From Akkermansiaceae bacterium UBA6138 (GTDB lineage: Bacteria; Verrucomicrobiota; Verrucomicrobiia; Verrucomicrobiales; DEV007), in assembly GCA_002422425.1 (NCBI GenBank), contig DIVG01000001.1, positions 1-15,900 of the forward strand: 15,900 nt of DNA, read 5' to 3'. The notes under the pieces were generated by a model, which saw only the letters and a list, made by a program, of their open reading frames with translations, had not been told where the DNA came from and did no database searches. Below are positions 14,749-15,900 of the stretch, piece after piece. Within the stretch, counting starts at the first letter, position 1. Every line of letters starts with the position of its first letter. The translations under genes and the position numbers were made by a program.

Positions 14749-15900
14749 AACGGTTGTTCCAATCCGCCCTTCGGGTTCGCTTTTTCCGGCTTCCGGAAGC
14801 GTTCGTTATTCTCTTTTTCTCCACCGGCTGCGCCGAAAAAAATACCTTCGTGGCGCCGCCTCCTCCGCAGGTCGAGGTGATCTCGCCCGAGGTCGGGCCT
14901 GTCCTCGTCTACCTCGAGTCGCCGGCGCGGACGACCTCCTTCGCGCGGGCCGAGGTGCGGGCGCGGGTGAAGGGTTTCCTTAAAGAGACGCATTTCTCGC
15001 CCGGACGATTTGTGAAGGCCGGTGACGCCCTTTTCACGATCGAGCCCGAGCAGTTCGAGGCCGCCGTCGCCTCCGCCGCCGGTCAGGTCGAGCGGGCCAA
15101 AGCCGATCTTGGGATCGCGCAGACAAATCTTGAAAAACGAACCGAAGCCGGCAAGACCGGCGCGATCTCGCAAATCGATGTCGCCGCCGCCGATGCCGAG
15201 GCCAAGGCCGCCGCCGCCGCCGTGAAGATCGCCGAAGCCGCCCTGCGCGACGCCGAGCGCGACCTCGGCTACACGAAAATCACCTCGCCCATCGACGGCC
15301 TCGTCTCCAAAGCCGAGGTCGATCAGGGCAACCTCGTCGGCGCCGACGGGGCCACCCTCCTCACCACCGTCGTGCACGATGATCCCATTTACGTCGAGTT
15401 CGAGGCGAACGAGCGGGACATCCTTTCCAAGCTCTCCAACCGCCCCTCCGCCGACAGCCCCGATTTCGACGATCGTTTTCGCGCCGTCAAGGCTCGCCTG
15501 ACCCTGTCTGACGGCACAGTCTATCCTCTTGAGGGCAGCCTCGACTACATCGACAACGCCGTCGATCCCGAGACCGGGACGATGCGGGTGCGGGCGAAGT
15601 TCCCCAATCCCGACGGAGCTCTCGCCTCGGGTCTCTTTGTCAGGATCGGCATGCCCATCACCAAGGGCGGCGACGCCGAAGTCCCCGCCATCCGTGTCCC
15701 CGCCGAAGTCGTCCAGCGCGATCTCGGCGGGACCTACGTCCTTGTCGTGGCTGCGGACAATAGAGTGATGCGTCGCCCCGTCGTCTCGACCGGCTTCCGC
15801 GAGGGATCGGACCTCATCCTTTCCTCCGGCCTCGCTGCCGAAGACAGGCTCATCGTCAGCAATCTCCAGAAAGCCCGACCCGGTCTCACCGTCGTGCCCA
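14745..15900 (+). CDS. RND efflux periplasmic adaptor (membrane fusion protein), cut by window end
   Basis: The frame from GTG 14745 stays open for 385 codons to the window edge, so the 3' end is missing. It is an AcrA/MexA-type adaptor linking the inner-membrane pump to the outer-membrane factor. N-terminal residues 11-29 are hydrophobic and end at STGC, a weak lipobox making Cys29 the likely lipidation site. A proline linker follows (VAPPPPQVEV, 36-45). The biotinyl-lipoyl-like half EVRARVKGFLKET comes next, then GRFVKAGDALFTIEP (87-101), an alanine-rich alpha-helical hairpin (103-173) and the family signature YTKITSPIDGLVSKAEVDQGN (split 176-196). Beta-barrel segments follow (GTMRVRAKFPNPDGALASGLFVRIG, in two blocks). 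The GTG overlaps the outer-membrane factor stop by four bases. An inner-membrane RND pump gene is expected next. The adaptor substrate range cannot be told from this. Confidence 0.93.
   Translation, partial: MKRLFQSALRVRFFRLPEAFVILFFSTGCAEKNTFVAPPPPQVEVISPEVGPVLVYLESPARTTSFARAEVRARVKGFLKETHFSPGRFVKAGDALFTIEPEQFEAAVASAAGQVERAKADLGIAQTNLEKRTEAGKTGAISQIDVAAADAEAKAAAAAVKIAEAALRDAERDLGYTKITSPIDGLVSKAEVDQGNLVGADGATLLTTVVHDDPIYVEFEANERDILSKLSNRPSADSPDFDDRFRAVKARLTLSDGTVYPLEGSLDYIDNAVDPETGTMRVRAKFPNPDGALASGLFVRIGMPITKGGDAEVPAIRVPAEVVQRDLGGTYVLVVAADNRVMRRPVVSTGFREGSDLILSSGLAAEDRLIVSNLQKARPGLTVVP

Noticed and set aside
15199..15219. GCC-rich repeat in the adaptor gene
   Set aside because: It encodes alanines in the alpha-helical hairpin, which is normal for this family.

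Overview
The window is GC-rich, gene-dense bacterial chromosome with three AT-rich patches (1-85, about 9700-9786, and weakly 13075-13293). The gene mix suggests a Gram-negative member of the Verrucomicrobiota or the wider PVC group: a ThuA-domain lipoprotein, a secreted sugar phosphate isomerase/epimerase-like protein, several exported proteins of unknown function, and genes often lacking a clear Shine-Dalgarno site. This placement rests on family knowledge, not on a marker gene. I saw no rRNA, tRNA, CRISPR array, transposase or integrase.

Layout. 86-793 (+) is an orphan ParA/StbB-like P-loop protein with its own promoter and a strong terminator. 872-2749 (-) is a large protein that may be a TIM-barrel glycoside hydrolase. 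Divergent from it is a (+) run: ThuA-domain lipoprotein (2799-3812), glutamate racemase murI (3822-4628), a small dimeric alpha/beta-barrel protein (4743-5108) and a bacterial voltage-gated sodium channel (5248-6072). Convergent to these are a secreted isomerase/epimerase-like protein (6091-6945, -) and RNase R (7049-9343, -). A 443-bp hairpin-rich gap follows, then a class A beta-lactamase-like exported protein (9787-10668, +). Convergent to that is a two-gene (-) unit: an exported coiled-coil protein (13074 to 12052), then an exported alpha/beta hydrolase (12025 to 10676). The window ends in the start of an RND-type efflux operon (+): outer-membrane factor (13294-14748), then an overlapping periplasmic adaptor (14745 to beyond the edge). 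The inner-membrane pump presumably follows.

Most of this is ordinary chromosome. I found no clear new multi-gene system. The items most worth a second look are regulatory or structural: a three-arm alternating hairpin plus a 10-bp leader hairpin before the sodium channel, a near-perfect palindrome spanning the RNase R stop codon, a cluster of compact hairpins upstream of RNase R with a minus-strand terminator-like element, and a 12-C tract inside murI. Among proteins, the orphan P-loop protein, the possible glycoside hydrolase, the beta-lactamase-like protein without an obvious Glu166 motif, and the coiled-coil/hydrolase pair are the least explained.
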